Part shown: piece after piece, positions 11,155-21,069 of the stretch
Numbering within the stretch: the stretch's first letter is position 1
Layout: every line of letters begins with the position of its first letter
NCBI GenBank assembly: GCA_036172665.1
Contig: CM069870.1
Coordinates: 62,000,212-62,064,211, forward strand
From: Prosopocoilus inquinatus
Lineage: Eukaryota > Arthropoda > Insecta > Coleoptera > Lucanidae
Reading direction: 5' to 3'
Length of the DNA stretch: 64,000 bases
Program-made: the position numbers and the translations under genes
The notes under the pieces: generated by a model
Told to the model about the DNA's origin: nothing
Database searches by the model: none
What the model saw: the letters and a program-made list of their open reading frames with translations, nothing else

Positions 11155-12478
11155 ACGTGCCTTCAATTGAATTCCTCGTTAAAGTAAGCTGTGATCTTTT
11201 TATGAAGTTGGCGACACAATTCTAGAGAAAATAGTTGTCATTAACCGTCAGTATTGATCATAACAGCAAATAAAAACACAACATTAAAGTTTAAAGTAGA
11301 TGCTCCAAGTGCTCTCCTTCAGCTTGAATACATAAGCGTACTCTGAGTTTCATGTTCTCAAACCCGTTTGCTAAGTGTTAGAGGGTTATGTTAGCACACA
11401 CATCTGTAATGCCCGCACGAAGTTCTTCGATTGTGTGACGCGTAGTACTAAAAACTGTGATTTTCATGTGCGGACAAATGAAGTAATCCATAATTGTGAG
11501 ATCCGGAGACCTTGCAGGAAAATTCACATTCCGATTATCGAAAAACTGCTGCAGGAAAGTCATTTTTTGATGAGCTGTGTGGGCAGTAGCATTGTCTTGC
11601 TGAAAAAACCCTTCTGTAAGTTCATCATCATGTAATTGATTACTGAAAGGTTCTAATAACTCATTTCGGTATCTTTCAGCAATTACGGAGTCCTTAAAAA
11701 ATATTGGTCCGATGATACGCCTTCTTGACACTGCTAGTCAAACACCAATTTTTAATGGATGTAATGGAGTTTCCACAAATTCATGGGGATTTTCTGCTGA
11801 CCATGTTCTCTTATTCTGTTCATTTCAATATCCTGAGAGATGAAACCAGGCCTCATCGGAAAAGAAACACTTGTCAAGAATGTCGTCGTTGTTTAAGTTA
11901 TCGAGGAACCACTGACATTATTCTGTTCTTCTGTGAAAATCTACTGACCTGAGTTCGTGGACTGCTTGAATCTTATGTGGATAAAGCTTTAAGTCTTTTT
12001 TAAGAATAGTGTGACATGTTCCCACTGATAGCTGAACTTCTTGTGAAAGTTTCGCAATAGATTTCTTGGGAGAGTGTTCCATTCGATCCCGAACATCTTC
12101 AATGCAGGCTGCAGTCCTTTTCTTAGCTGCTCCGTTCCCTATTTTGCGACCAAGTGATTCTGTTTCACGAAATTTAAGAACACAAGCATGGATATGTTTA
12201 ACTAGCTGTTCATAATTAATAGCAAAATTGGGAAACTGCTGTCGAAACTTCTGTACACACTGATTAATTGAATAAACTAACTGTCCATTTTCTATTCTAC
12301 CGGTTTGAAAATAACTTTCAACAATAAATATTTCTAACATTTTGAATTAATTGAAAATACAAAGTGTCAATTTGACATTTGTTTAATTAAATAATTGAAC
12401 AGCTATCAGTGCTGCAAATCTTAGGAGAAAAAAACAGTCCATAGCCCACTTTAATGAGGAATTCAATTGAAGGCACGG
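11155..12478 (-). mobile_element. Full-length Tc1/mariner-class transposon, decayed
   Basis: Terminal inverted repeats of about 32 bp (CGTGCCTTCAATTGAATTCC...) are flanked by TA (11153-11154 and 12479-12480). The 1324-bp element holds one transposase gene on the minus strand, broken by stops. A second, 5'-truncated copy of the same family lies at 55004-55271. Confidence 0.92.
11300..12340 (-). pseudogene. DDD transposase of the DUF4817-type insect family, with stops
   Basis: The N-terminal part (12340 down to 11918, 140 codons) starts MLEIFIVESYFQTGR and contains a helix-turn-helix region with FRETESLGRKIGNG and SVGTCHTILKKDLKLYPHKI. The catalytic part has the first aspartate in FFSDEAWFH (about 11850-11875), the second in QQDNATAHTAH and the third in SPDLTIMDYF; 35 residues separate the last two aspartates. 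At least two in-frame stops lie between 11732 and 11917, and a TAA at 11378-11380 cuts the C-terminus, which continues in frame as readable protein to about 11300 and is intact in the copy at 55 kb. The family identification by N-terminal domain is from memory. Confidence 0.88.
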
Positions 12479-12572
12479 TACTTATTAAACCTACTTTCAA
12501 GATGTGAAATAGAAACTAAATGAAATACGATGAAAAGAAAAGAAAAAATGTTGCCTCTGTCATCAATCTCTT

Positions 12573-12713
12573 ATGGCCAGTTGCACCAAACACTTTATGC
12601 CGAGCTTAAATTTAAGCATTGCTAATAATGTGACTTTACTTAACGTTGTATACGTCATATTTTAAGTGGTACTTAGAGTTAAGCTAGCCTTAAAGTATTT
12701 GGTGCAACTGGTC
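12573..12713. mobile_element. MITE with GGCCAGTTGCACCAAA ends, copy 2
   Basis: Inverted ends atggccagttgcaccaaaca and ggtgcaactggtc match copy 1 at 10986-11137. The interior is partly similar (ttaaatttaag, ttaagctagcctt). Confidence 0.7.
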
Positions 12714-13781
12714 CTAAATACTTGAATATATTTATGCAATTGCGCTTCGGAACTTCTTCTGTAGATTAAATGAAGTGAGTCTGTCTTTTTTTCTGATGAT
12801 CCATCTAATTGTTGGTGTTATAAATGGTCGAGGTCGTAAAGTCCAGACAGGGATTTAAACCAAAGCATAAAGCACGTTAATGCGAACATTCAGAAGGTGA
12901 TTATTGCGGCCAATATACACTCCCGCCGCCGTTCTTAGCATTCTTTGCGGCTCCGCATACAAATGCCCATTATTTCTGAAACTGTAGTTTAACTTCTGCG
13001 CCCGCGTAAGCCAAAGAATGAATTTGCGGAACCTGGGAATTCGTTCCTCGAAATCGCGTCTAAATATGAAAGAGCGGGCGCAGAGAATTAATTAGACGAA
13101 ACGGTTATTGCTGTAGTAACGCCGCTCTTAGGAAATAACGAGCGAGATGGTGACATCTTGGGATCTTGGGTATTGTTTTAATTGCCCCTCCTCGTATTGC
13201 TTTATGAAGTTCTATGGCCGCTGATTTTATTAAGAAGAAATAACGACTTTTAAAGAGATTTGAGAAAAAAATATCTTTCAGGAAGATGGACCGCTCAGTG
13301 TTCCTATTGGACCGCCCAGAATCCCTAAAATAAAATCATCAAAAAATTTTCGGTTAACTTTGCCAATGCAAATGCAACCAAGACAAAATAGTTTCTTCTC
13401 TTGTTACCATATTGTTTGTTTCCATCAGTGTCAAATTTCGTCAGTTTCGACAATTTAGAAAGAAAGAGGTGGAATACCTCGGCGACCGCCCCCTAATAAA
13501 TTTGAACTAAGCATGAATGTACTGCTCTGTTATTTTAATAATTAAATTTGAAAATGAATTTAACAATATCTCGAGGCCTGGTTTATTTATTTATGAAGCT
13601 CTGGCGCAAACCAATACTGTTTACTGTTTTGTACAGGGTTCATGTACACGCACGGTTGCTAGATGTGGCTAAAATCGATTAATTGAAAATGACTCTGTTC
13701 AAACTTCACTTGAAAAATAAAATGTTTGTGCATATGCATATGGGAACGATAAGTAAAACACATAATTATTATAATTATATA
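12714..13781. other. Intergenic DNA, nothing recognised
   Basis: No credible coding exon or repeat boundary was seen over about 1.07 kb. Confidence 0.5.
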
Positions 13782-15005
13782 CGAGGGTCAAGCTGAATTT
13801 GTTGAGAATAAAAAATTGGTTAATATTTTGTAGGGTTTTATTTTAAATGTGTTCAAAGTAATTCCCGTCAGCAATGATACACTTAACCATTCTTTCTTTC
13901 CACTGTTTAAAAGCGCCCAACCAATCTTCTTTCGGAATACCATCAAAATAGATGTGAACTGCGGCATCAATCTCTTCTTCAGGCGAAAACCTTCTACCCC
14001 GCAAATTCATTTTAAGCCCAAAAAATAACCAGAAGTCGCACATAGCTAAATCAGGTGAATTCGGCGGATGTTCTATTATTTTTATATATTTTCCAGCCAA
14101 AAACTGGAGAGTTAAAGCTGCAGTATGGGATGATGCATTGTCATGGTCCAGAATAATTCCCTTGTTTGGAACCTTACTGAATACTTCAGGCAAACATTTT
14201 TCAGTGTACCATTTAGCTATAACTGTTTTTGTCCGTCTTAATTGTTTTTACTAGCCCAGTACTTCTAAAGAATACTGCACACTTAACTTTTTTCATAGCT
14301 CGCAGCTTCTTGGTTGTTGTTGGAGTTTCCTCATCTTCATGAATCCACACACGACTCTCTTGGCGGGTTGGTATGTCAAAAAATGGAATATAAGTTTCAT
14401 CACCTGTCACTACTTTGGAAAAAAATTAGTGGCCACCATTGTTTAAGAAATTTAAAGTTTCATGGCAAATCCTTACACGTTCTGCTTTTTGGAAGTCGGA
14501 AAGTTGATGCGGCACAAAACGACTAACCACTTTTTTTAAATGTAGGTGATCGTGTAAGATTGTTCTCACAGCTGAGGATCCAATCTTAAGTTGATGCTCG
14601 ATTACCGCATAAGTGGCTTTATTGTCCTCTTCAATTATTTTTTTAACAGCAGCAATGTATTTGTCGGTAACAGCCGTAGGACGACGCCCTGCTCCTTTTT
14701 GATGCTGAACAGAATTTCTTTCGCATTCAAATTCCTTGTACCATCGGTAAATTGTACCCAAGCATAAGCATAAGCGCTTAAACCTTTTTTAAAATCATAA
14801 TAAATCATGATTCGTAAATGCTCTCTGGTTAATTCCATTTTTGTACTTGTATTGTCACTTTTAAAAATTAATAACTTCGGTTATACCAAACGTAGATTCA
14901 GCAACTAAACTTCAAATGACAGATAAAAAAGTGTTCTAATGTATGTTTTGTTTTTCAAGGACTGCTAGATTTTCTTATCCTCAATAAATTCAGCTTGACC
15001 CTCGT
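13782..15005 (-). mobile_element. Full-length mariner transposon, decayed
   Basis: Terminal inverted repeats of about 34 bp (CGAGGGTCAAGCTGAATTT, then TTGAG..AATAA) are flanked by TA (13780-13781 and 15006-15007). The 1224-bp element contains one transposase on the minus strand in three or four shifted pieces. It is a different family from the elements at 593 and 11155. Confidence 0.93.
13843..14838 (-). pseudogene. Mariner (D34D) transposase, frameshifted
   Basis: The pieces in order are 14838-about 14760 (MELTREHLRIMIYYDFKKGL, N-terminal helix), 14761-14426 (helix-turn-helix, including GRRPTAVTDKYI, SSAVRTILHDHL and SRFVPHQL), 14410-14213 (first aspartate in TGDETYIPFF) and 14193-13843 (LDHDNASSHTA and SPDLAMCDFW, separated by 34 residues, then the C-terminal domain ending GNYFEHI). 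Frameshifts near 14760, 14415 and 14200 make it non-functional. All catalytic aspartates survive, so inactivation is relatively recent or purely by indels. Confidence 0.92.
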
Positions 15006-15100
15006 ATAATATTATTAATTGAAGTTTGTTCTTGTCCGATGAAAATAGTAAGTACAAAGTTTTGTTAATCTCAAACCGGACAGAAAAATGAAGGGAAACA

Positions 15101-15142
15101 CACTCAACGTTTCGCTATAGATTTATAGCTTCGTCAGGAGTG
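15101..15142 (-). ncRNA. Hammerhead ribozyme (type I), element 1 left arm
   Basis: This is the mirror copy of 15711-15752: stem I CACTC/GAGTG, core CTGACGA, stem II GCTATA-AATC-TATAGC, then GAAAC and GTT. The core is fully preserved. Transcription leftwards would be needed for activity. Confidence 0.75.
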
Positions 15143-15710
15143 AAAAAAAGTAAATAAACAAGTTGTCAAGAGAAACAAGTCGTCAAGAGAAACGAAAAGG
15201 TAACATGATTTTTAAACTAAAATACGAGTTTTTCGGAATAAAAGTAACGAGAACTAATTAAAGCTAATTTTTTTTTTATATATATAATAATTAATTAATT
15301 GACAGATCTATATCTTGTTTAAAGAGTCCAGAAAACTACAAAACATGTCATTTAAATTTTCAAAGTCCGTACGTTTATTAATAGAATTTCGAGACATTTT
15401 GTACAGTGAATCTAATATTTTTTAAAGACGTTTCATAGAAATTTATAAAATTAAAATGTCTCGAAATTCTATTAATAAACGTACGGACTTTGAAAATTTA
15501 AATGACATATTTTGTAGTTTTCTGGACTCTTTAAACAAGATGTAGATCTGTCAATTAATTAATTATTATATATAAAAAAAAAAAATTAGCTTTAATTAGT
15601 TCTCGTTACTTTTATTCCGAACAACTCGTATTTTAGTTTAAAAATAATGTTACCTTTTCGTTTCTCTTGACGACTTGTTTCTCTTGACAACTTGTTTATT
15701 TACTTTTTTT

Positions 15711-15752
15711 CACTCCTGACGAAGCTATAAATCTATAGCGAAACGTTGAGTG
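15711..15752 (+). ncRNA. Hammerhead ribozyme (type I), element 1 right arm
   Basis: Stem I is CACTC (15711-15715) with GAGTG (15748-15752). The conserved core is CTGACGA (15716-15722), stem II GCTATA/TATAGC with loop AATC (15724-15739), and GAAAC (15740-15744). Stem III is minimal: the last A of GAAA plus CGT form the self-complementary ACGT, so it may act as a dimer, as known for short-stem-III hammerheads. Predicted cleavage follows GTT at 15747, an allowed NUH site. Confidence 0.78.
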
Positions 15753-15861
15753 TGTTTCCCTTCATTTTTCTGTCCGGTTTGAGATTAAAAAAACGTTGTA
15801 CTTACTATAATATTATTTTAGAAAAATTTTGTGCAAATCGTTTTTGATTGCAGTGAGAACC

Positions 15862-15926
15862 TCGAGCAGCCTCTGGACAGCTGTTTCAGCCCTGCTTGGG
15901 GCTTCTTCAGCAGAAACGTAGCTCGA
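15862..15926 (-). ncRNA. Hammerhead ribozyme (type I), element 2 left arm
   Basis: This is an exact inverse of the motif at 16249-16313, with all core residues preserved on the minus strand. Confidence 0.85.
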
Positions 15927-16248
15927 CATTCCCACTGCAGACCAAAAACGACTTGCCCAATTTATTCGCAAATGCGATGTAAGAATGATGAACATATAAA
16001 ATAGCGACATCTTACTATCGCTTTTTGACCTAACATTGCAGTAGGATAGACAAATTGAAGCGGGATTTGCAGCATGGCCGCCTTGCATGGGGGACTCATT
16101 AGGAGCAAATCCCGCTTCAATTTGTCTATCCTACTGCAATGTTAGGTCAAAAAGCGATAGTAAGATGTCGCTATTTTATATGTTCATCATTCTTACATCG
16201 CATTTGCGAATAAATTGGGCAAGTCGTTTTTGGTCTGCAGTGGGAATG

Positions 16249-16313
16249 TCGAGCTACGTTTCTGCTGAAGAAGCCCCAAGCAGGGCTGAAACAGCTGTCC
16301 AGAGGCTGCTCGA
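16249..16313 (+). ncRNA. Hammerhead ribozyme (type I), element 2 right arm
   Basis: Stem I consists of TTTCTG (16259-16264) with CAGAGG (16300-16305; two G-U pairs), an internal loop, and an outer helix TCGAGC (16249-16254) with GCTCGA (16308-16313). The core is CTGAAGA (16265-16271). Stem II is AGCCC/GGGCT with loop CAAGCA (16272-16287). GAAAC is at 16288-16292. Stem III is the palindrome ACAGCTGT, with predicted cleavage after GTC at 16299. Every conserved position of the hammerhead core is satisfied (CUGANGA, GAAA, UH), and the internal loop in stem I is where natural hammerheads make loop-loop contacts. Confidence 0.88.
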
Positions 16314-16524
16314 GGTTCTCACTGCAATCAAAAACGATTTGCACAAAATTTTTCTAAAATCTTTCATTATGCTTTGACAGCAAGCATGGCCGCCTTGCAT
16401 GGGGGACTCATTAGGAGCAAATCCCGCTTCAATTTGTCTATCCTACTGCAATGTTAGGTCAAAAAGCGATAGTAAGATGTCGCTATTTTATATGTTTACA
16501 ATATTATTGTTGTAACAACTGAAG

Positions 16525-16558
16525 AAGACCGACATTTCGAGGGCTACATCCCAGTATA
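16525..16558 (-). ncRNA. Degenerate hammerhead-like motif
   Basis: On the minus strand the sequence reads CTGGGATGTAGCCCTCGAAA then TGTCGG. It has a stem II-like GGG/CCC context and a CGAAA box, but the CUGANGA box is imperfect. It lies opposite in orientation to the good motif at 17483-17527, like the divergent pairs in elements 1 and 2. Confidence 0.3.
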
Positions 16559-16566
16559 GCAACGAG

Positions 16567-17375
16567 CAGTGTTGTTATAGAAACATTTCTAATAGTATCT
16601 AGATACAGATAAAGATATTTTCAGAAATATGTAACTAGGTGCAGATACAGATACTTTTTCGTAGTTAATATACGATATTATTTCAGATCCAAATCGAGTT
16701 TTATTTTGTGAAAATTGACGGAGTTTTCATAGGAATATGTGAATAATATACACGCTAAAGCCTGTGATAATTTTCACAGTTTTTTTCAGCAGTGTACCTA
16801 GCACCTTTTAAATAAGAAATGTATCTTTTGCAGTAAGTTGATCAATAAGTTGATAAATAAGCACCTGATTTTGTACGAAACCAAATCAGGTAAATGTAAA
16901 ATATAAAATTATCAATAGAAATGACTCTACTTCCGTATCAGACGTCAGAAGTTAAATGTCAAATGAATCTAGGATCCCTAGTTGTAGCCTTATTGGAGCT
17001 AAGAGAGCGTTCTCCTACTGATATCATCAATACAGTCCTTTTCTTTTGATTTTCTCCTTTTGTCAATTATGTTTCCCAATTTGTCAAATCATTTTCAAGT
17101 TTCTGAATCATACAGTTGTATTTGACAAACTGGAAAACATAAATGACAAAAGGGGAAAATCAAAAGCAAGAGGCTATAAAATCGAGAGTTCCGTTTCCAC
17201 CAAGGTCTGGTGTTTTTATGTAAGTTAAAATGTATTTTAGTACCTCAAAAGAATAGATACTTTAGTAAATGTATCTAGATGCAGGTATAGATATATTTTT
17301 TAATACTATCTGAGTTACGTATCTAGATACTCAAAAAGTATTTAGATACTTGCATCTAGATACTTAACAACTCCG
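16567..17375. mobile_element. hAT-type non-autonomous element with perfect 8-bp TSD
   Basis: The 8-bp gcaacgag lies at 16559-16566 and again at 17376-17383. Ends are CAGTGTTGTTATAG and, reversed on the right, CGGAGTTGTTAAGT. Subterminal regions are rich in atctagatac repeats, as in several known insect hAT MITEs. A perfect-stem-like inner palindrome (about 17040-17094 against 17112-17166) is included. There is no transposase. Confidence 0.82.
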
Positions 17376-17482
17376 GCAACGAGGCAAACAAAATCAACCT
17401 GAGTCGCATTGTGCATTCAGTCTCCTGGTCGGTTGCGTCTTTGTTGTTCATCTCCTAGTGTCAACACCTTACACTTGGTTAT

Positions 17483-17527
17483 ACTGTCCTGATGAGGCCT
17501 AATAAAACCGAAACGTACGTAGGCAGT
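17483..17527 (+). ncRNA. Hammerhead ribozyme (type I), third family
   Basis: Stem I is ACTGTC (17483-17488) with GGCAGT (17522-17527), core CTGATGA (17489-17495), stem II with GG/CC closing a loop (17496-17509), and GAAAC (17510-17514). Stem III is the self-complementary ACGTACGT, with cleavage predicted after GTA at 17521. Stem II is weak (two strong pairs), so activity is less certain than for element 2. The host sequence is split by the hAT insertion at 16567-17375; joined, its left part would begin near 16509. Confidence 0.65.
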
Positions 17528-18333
17528 TACTTTCCTTGCCAGTTATGCTAATAATAACTTCCTTTTCACTACCTTTAAAGGCAAAAAAAAACAACGACTG
17601 AGATTATGCACAGAACATAAATAAAGTTGGAATTTTGGTTAACGAAATTTAAGTTGTCGAAATTGGCAGTCTCATTATATAGTCGAATTGTCACTCGCAC
17701 ATTTTACTATCAACAGTGTCTGACGTCACACTTATTTATTTCAATAAATTTGGTGAACGTATAATACCTTTTGTACTCGACACAAGAAAAATGTTTACTT
17801 CCAAAGAAAGAACTAAAACAATAGATAATGGACAAAGTCGACTATGTAAAATGGAGTAGGTTCCAACAGGGGAAAGTGAAATAAAATAAGTAAACAAAAA
17901 GTGATCACGACGTGATTTTTAATGGCAAAGAAAAAATAAGAGACTATCGACTGAGGCTTCAATTAAAAGAAAAAGAAAACGAGGAATAAACTAACAAAAG
18001 ACGAACGAGAATGCTAATTTGTAAAAATGAATAACTAACAAGAGACGAAATGTAATTCATCTACTTTAGCAAGTCTATTGTGATGAGTGAGTCTTATTTT
18101 GTTATACATTGGAAAAGTAAAGAAAAGATGATCGACTGAAGTTTTTATTAAAAAAAGCAGATAAACGGGTGGGATTTCAAATGAATTTAAAAAAAACTAT
18201 CAAGAGACGAACGAGATCTTCCACCCGAGAAAAAAAGGAAAACCAAATGGTAAACCACATAGTCGATGGTGCTAATGTGAAATTAGTTTTGATTTGAAAA
18301 AAAAAAAAAAAAAATTGGAAAAAGACAAGGAAT
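17528..18333. other. AT- and purine-rich DNA leading into a minisatellite
   Basis: Degenerate copies of a phrase like aaagacgaacgaga occur at about 17995, 18035 and 18200, so this may be an old, eroded part of the tandem repeat that follows. No gene was recognised. Confidence 0.45.
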
Positions 18334-18870
18334 GATCGGTACGATTTTAATGGGGCGAGGACAAAAGGAGCTCGATAAAGTCGATTGAGTTTTGTTTTAA
18401 TATTGGGGAAAAATAGGGGAAGAAAACAAAAGACAATCGGTAAAACTTTTAATGGGGCAAGGACAAAAGACGCTCGATAAAGTCTATTGAGTTTTGTTTT
18501 AATGTGGTGGTACAATAGGGGAAGAAAACCAAAGACGATTGGTACAACTTTTAATGGGGCAAGGACAAAAGACGCTCGATAAACTCGATTGAGTTTTGTT
18601 TTAATATGGGGGAAAAATAGGGGAAGAAAACAAAAGACGATAGGTAAAACTTTTAATAGGGCAAGGACTAAAGACGCTCGATAAACTGGATTGAGTTTTG
18701 TTTTAATATGGGGGAAAAATAGGGGAAGAAAACCAAAGACGATCGGTACAACTTTTAATGGGAAGAGCGAGAGCGACAAAAGACGCTCGATGAAGTTGAA
18801 CGCGGTAAGCTTTAAAAAAGGGGAAAAATTAGAGAAAAAACAAAAGACGATCGGTACGATCTTTAATGAG
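18334..18870. repeat. 102-bp minisatellite, about five units
   Basis: Unit starts fall at 18334, 18435, 18537, 18639, 18741 and 18849 (partial), with spacings of 101, 102, 102, 102 and 108 bp. Each unit contains ggtacaacttttaatggggc, ggacaaaagacgctcgata and attgagttttgttttaat. Since 102 is a multiple of three, a 235-codon minus-strand frame (18177-18884) stays open with a 34-residue repeat, probably without coding meaning. Confidence 0.9.
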
Positions 18871-19243
18871 AAAAACAAAAACAAAAATCGACCGAGATTT
18901 CAAATGTTACAATAAAAAAAGGAAAGCAAAATCAACAACAGGCGAAGAAGAGAAATAAAACAGAGAAAATAGAAATAAAACAGAAAAAAGAGAGAAAAAG
19001 TTAACAAACCACAAACGAGAGAAATAAAACAGAGAAAAAAGAAATATTATAGAGAAAAGAGAAGTAGAACGGGTAAAAAAAACACTAAAGAATCACGAAC
19101 GAGATTTTCAGTTTGTCAAAAATAAAAAAATAAGACCAATGACAAAGTCGATAATATGAAATGAAAAATGTGGAAAAAAAGAGGATGGACATGACTTTTA
19201 ATTAAAAAAGACGACATCATTTTCGTGTGACTTCCAGTAAAAG
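18871..19243. other. Purine-rich low-complexity DNA
   Basis: Repeated gagaaataaaacagagaaaa-like phrases dominate. No gene is evident. Confidence 0.6.
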
Positions 19244-21069
19244 GTGCAATTTAACGTAGCTTTAATTGGGGTCCAGATTAACGAATCGCCGAAAGAGGTA
19301 GGTCAGGCAAACACGAAATCGTTCGCCGACCTTGTTTCTCCTCGGCATTGTATTGACGAAAGCAAACGCTCCATCGACACCGATTTTTTCCGGTCGGTAA
19401 ACAGGGCCGGCTGTAACAATACAGCTCCGGATTTCAAGGTGGTAATCAAACGTCCACGTTAATACTATCGTCTTTACGTGCGCTTCATTCAGTTAGTTTA
19501 AACTCTCTCTAAAAGTTCTAATTAAATTCGCACCTTTACTTATGTGCAAACAGATTTAACACACACATTTAACATTCTTTGAGGAACCCATGAGATTTTT
19601 TTTTATTGATTTTCTGAGAGAAATGTGGTTATAAGTGAATGACGCTAGGGGTTAAATTATTTTAAATTAAATGGATTATTATTTTTGTACATGCGTACTT
19701 CAAGAGCAATCCGTAGTTAGCAATTTAATTGAAATTTAACGTCAAAGTAAGTAAGTAAAAAATATTTAAACCAGTTGAAAAATGTATGTCATAAAGAAGT
19801 GAACGCAGTACGTAGATTGATTGGCCCTTATCTCGAAAGCTGAAACCCCTCAATTACATCATCGGAATGAAATCAGTAATTCGTAAAATAAATCCTCGTC
19901 CATTTGAAACTTGAAGGACCTCAAAAAAATTCTGCTTGCGTTTCGTACACATTAATGAAACGCCCACCAGACTAAATAAAATTCCCAGCTGAAGGATCGT
20001 TGAGCTTCTTGCGATCCTGCTTCATTCCATTTAATAAAAACAAACGAAAGTGATGTTTAGGATAGCCCAATATTTTAATCCTAATTGCGAAACATCGTCA
20101 TAAATCACCCTAATTAATCAATATTTAAATGTTCCAGCTGAATAATTTGTTCGAATTAATTAATTAATTAATTAAAAAGTAATTCGTTTTGAACGACGTG
20201 TATTCAAAATTGATTCTCTCAACCCTCCACGAAATTAATCGTGCGCTTCAAATCGAGCTCATGTCAGTGGTACATACAAACGAGGCGTACTAAAAATTCA
20301 CGAAAATTAATTTATGCGTGCCAAACGAAAAAGTCAATATATTATGCTTGGAGGATTCTTTTTTATGGAACGCGTAACGGTACAGACGTTTCATCTAGGC
20401 GATTATTTCGTGAACCGAAACGACATCGCGCATCATTCTTTGGAGGAAGGATGTCGAGGTCCGAAAGTAACATTACGGGTCGATAAAGACCCGGCGATCT
20501 CTGTGTTTGTTGAAGAACGATGCCATAGGTGGATTTATGTCATTCTCATAATTGGCTGCTCGTAAAAATACTGCTGCTTCTCATTCTGATCTCCGGGTCT
20601 TTTTAATTAGTATACTCGTGGTGTTGTCGAGTTTTAACAACTGAATGGTTTTCGAAGAAAATAGCCGTCCATTTACATAAATTATTTTAATGGACCCTTT
20701 CTCGCAGCTTATTAAAAAAAAGGGTTTAGTAGGTTGATGGCATTCATTAAATTTTGTAGATCGTATTAGCATTTTTAAACAATTTATTCTATTATCATGA
20801 ACTGAATAGTCAGAATTTTAAGATAAAAAAAAAGTTTCAGGCCATTTCAACCTGAACGTTTGCTGTTCTGGAATTCTTTTTTTTTAATATATTCTAAACT
20901 AAAAAATGGAATGTATAGTGAAAACTTTTCAATTTAATGAAGGAGAAAGAAAGATAATCTGGAGGAATGGGTAGCAATAAACCCGGATGCACTAAACAAA
21001 AAAATAATGAAGTTGTGACGGTTAAAAGATGAATGGAAGTGAACAGAAATCAAAGAAACAAGCAAAATT
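19244..21069. other. Intergenic DNA with a GC-richer island, no gene recognised
   Basis: 19244-19462 carries a 72-codon frame of higher GC content, and 20314-20565 an 83-codon frame (MRAKRKSQYIMLGGFF...). Neither shows a known domain, splice signals or partner exons. A (ttaa)n run lies at about 20156-20176. I leave these unassigned. Confidence 0.4.

Larger units (their letters stand above)
15018..15808. mobile_element. Palindromic retroelement 1 carrying two divergent hammerhead ribozymes
   Basis: Left arm 15046-15400 and right arm 15453-15808 are near-perfect reverse complements (about 355 bp) around a 52-bp centre. Each arm contains one hammerhead-type motif (minus strand 15101-15142; plus strand 15711-15752), so the two ribozymes point outwards. 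The element is flanked by the 9-bp sequence aatattatt at 15009-15017 and 15809-15817, consistent with a target-site duplication. It has no protein-coding capacity. The closest known concept is an animal retrozyme or a Penelope-like terminal repeat; the palindromic dimer form is inferred from this sequence. Confidence 0.8.
15818..16499. mobile_element. Palindromic retroelement 2 with 312-bp unit and two divergent hammerheads
   Basis: Left arm 15822-16068 is the inverse of 16103-16355, with a 34-bp centre. On the plus strand the sequence from 16071 repeats from 16383, giving a direct tandem unit of 312 bp (1.4 units), while the left side holds 0.8 unit in inverse orientation. Hammerheads lie at 15862-15926 (minus) and 16249-16313 (plus). 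The 9-bp aatattatt flanks it at 15809-15817 and 16500-16508. The ends recur in the deleted relatives at 44534-44631 and 23362-23486, which supports these boundaries. Mirror-image open frames of 91 and 96 codons in the arms merely read through the ribozymes and are not believed. Confidence 0.82.

Noticed and set aside
15813..16377. Two mirror-image open frames of 91 and 96 codons with nearly the same protein
   Set aside because: They are the two arms of a palindrome read in the same relative direction, and run straight through complete ribozyme folds; no known domain.
18177..18884. 235-codon minus-strand protein with 34-residue repeats
   Set aside because: Explained by a 102-bp tandem repeat whose period is a multiple of three; composition is that of the complement of a purine-rich tract.
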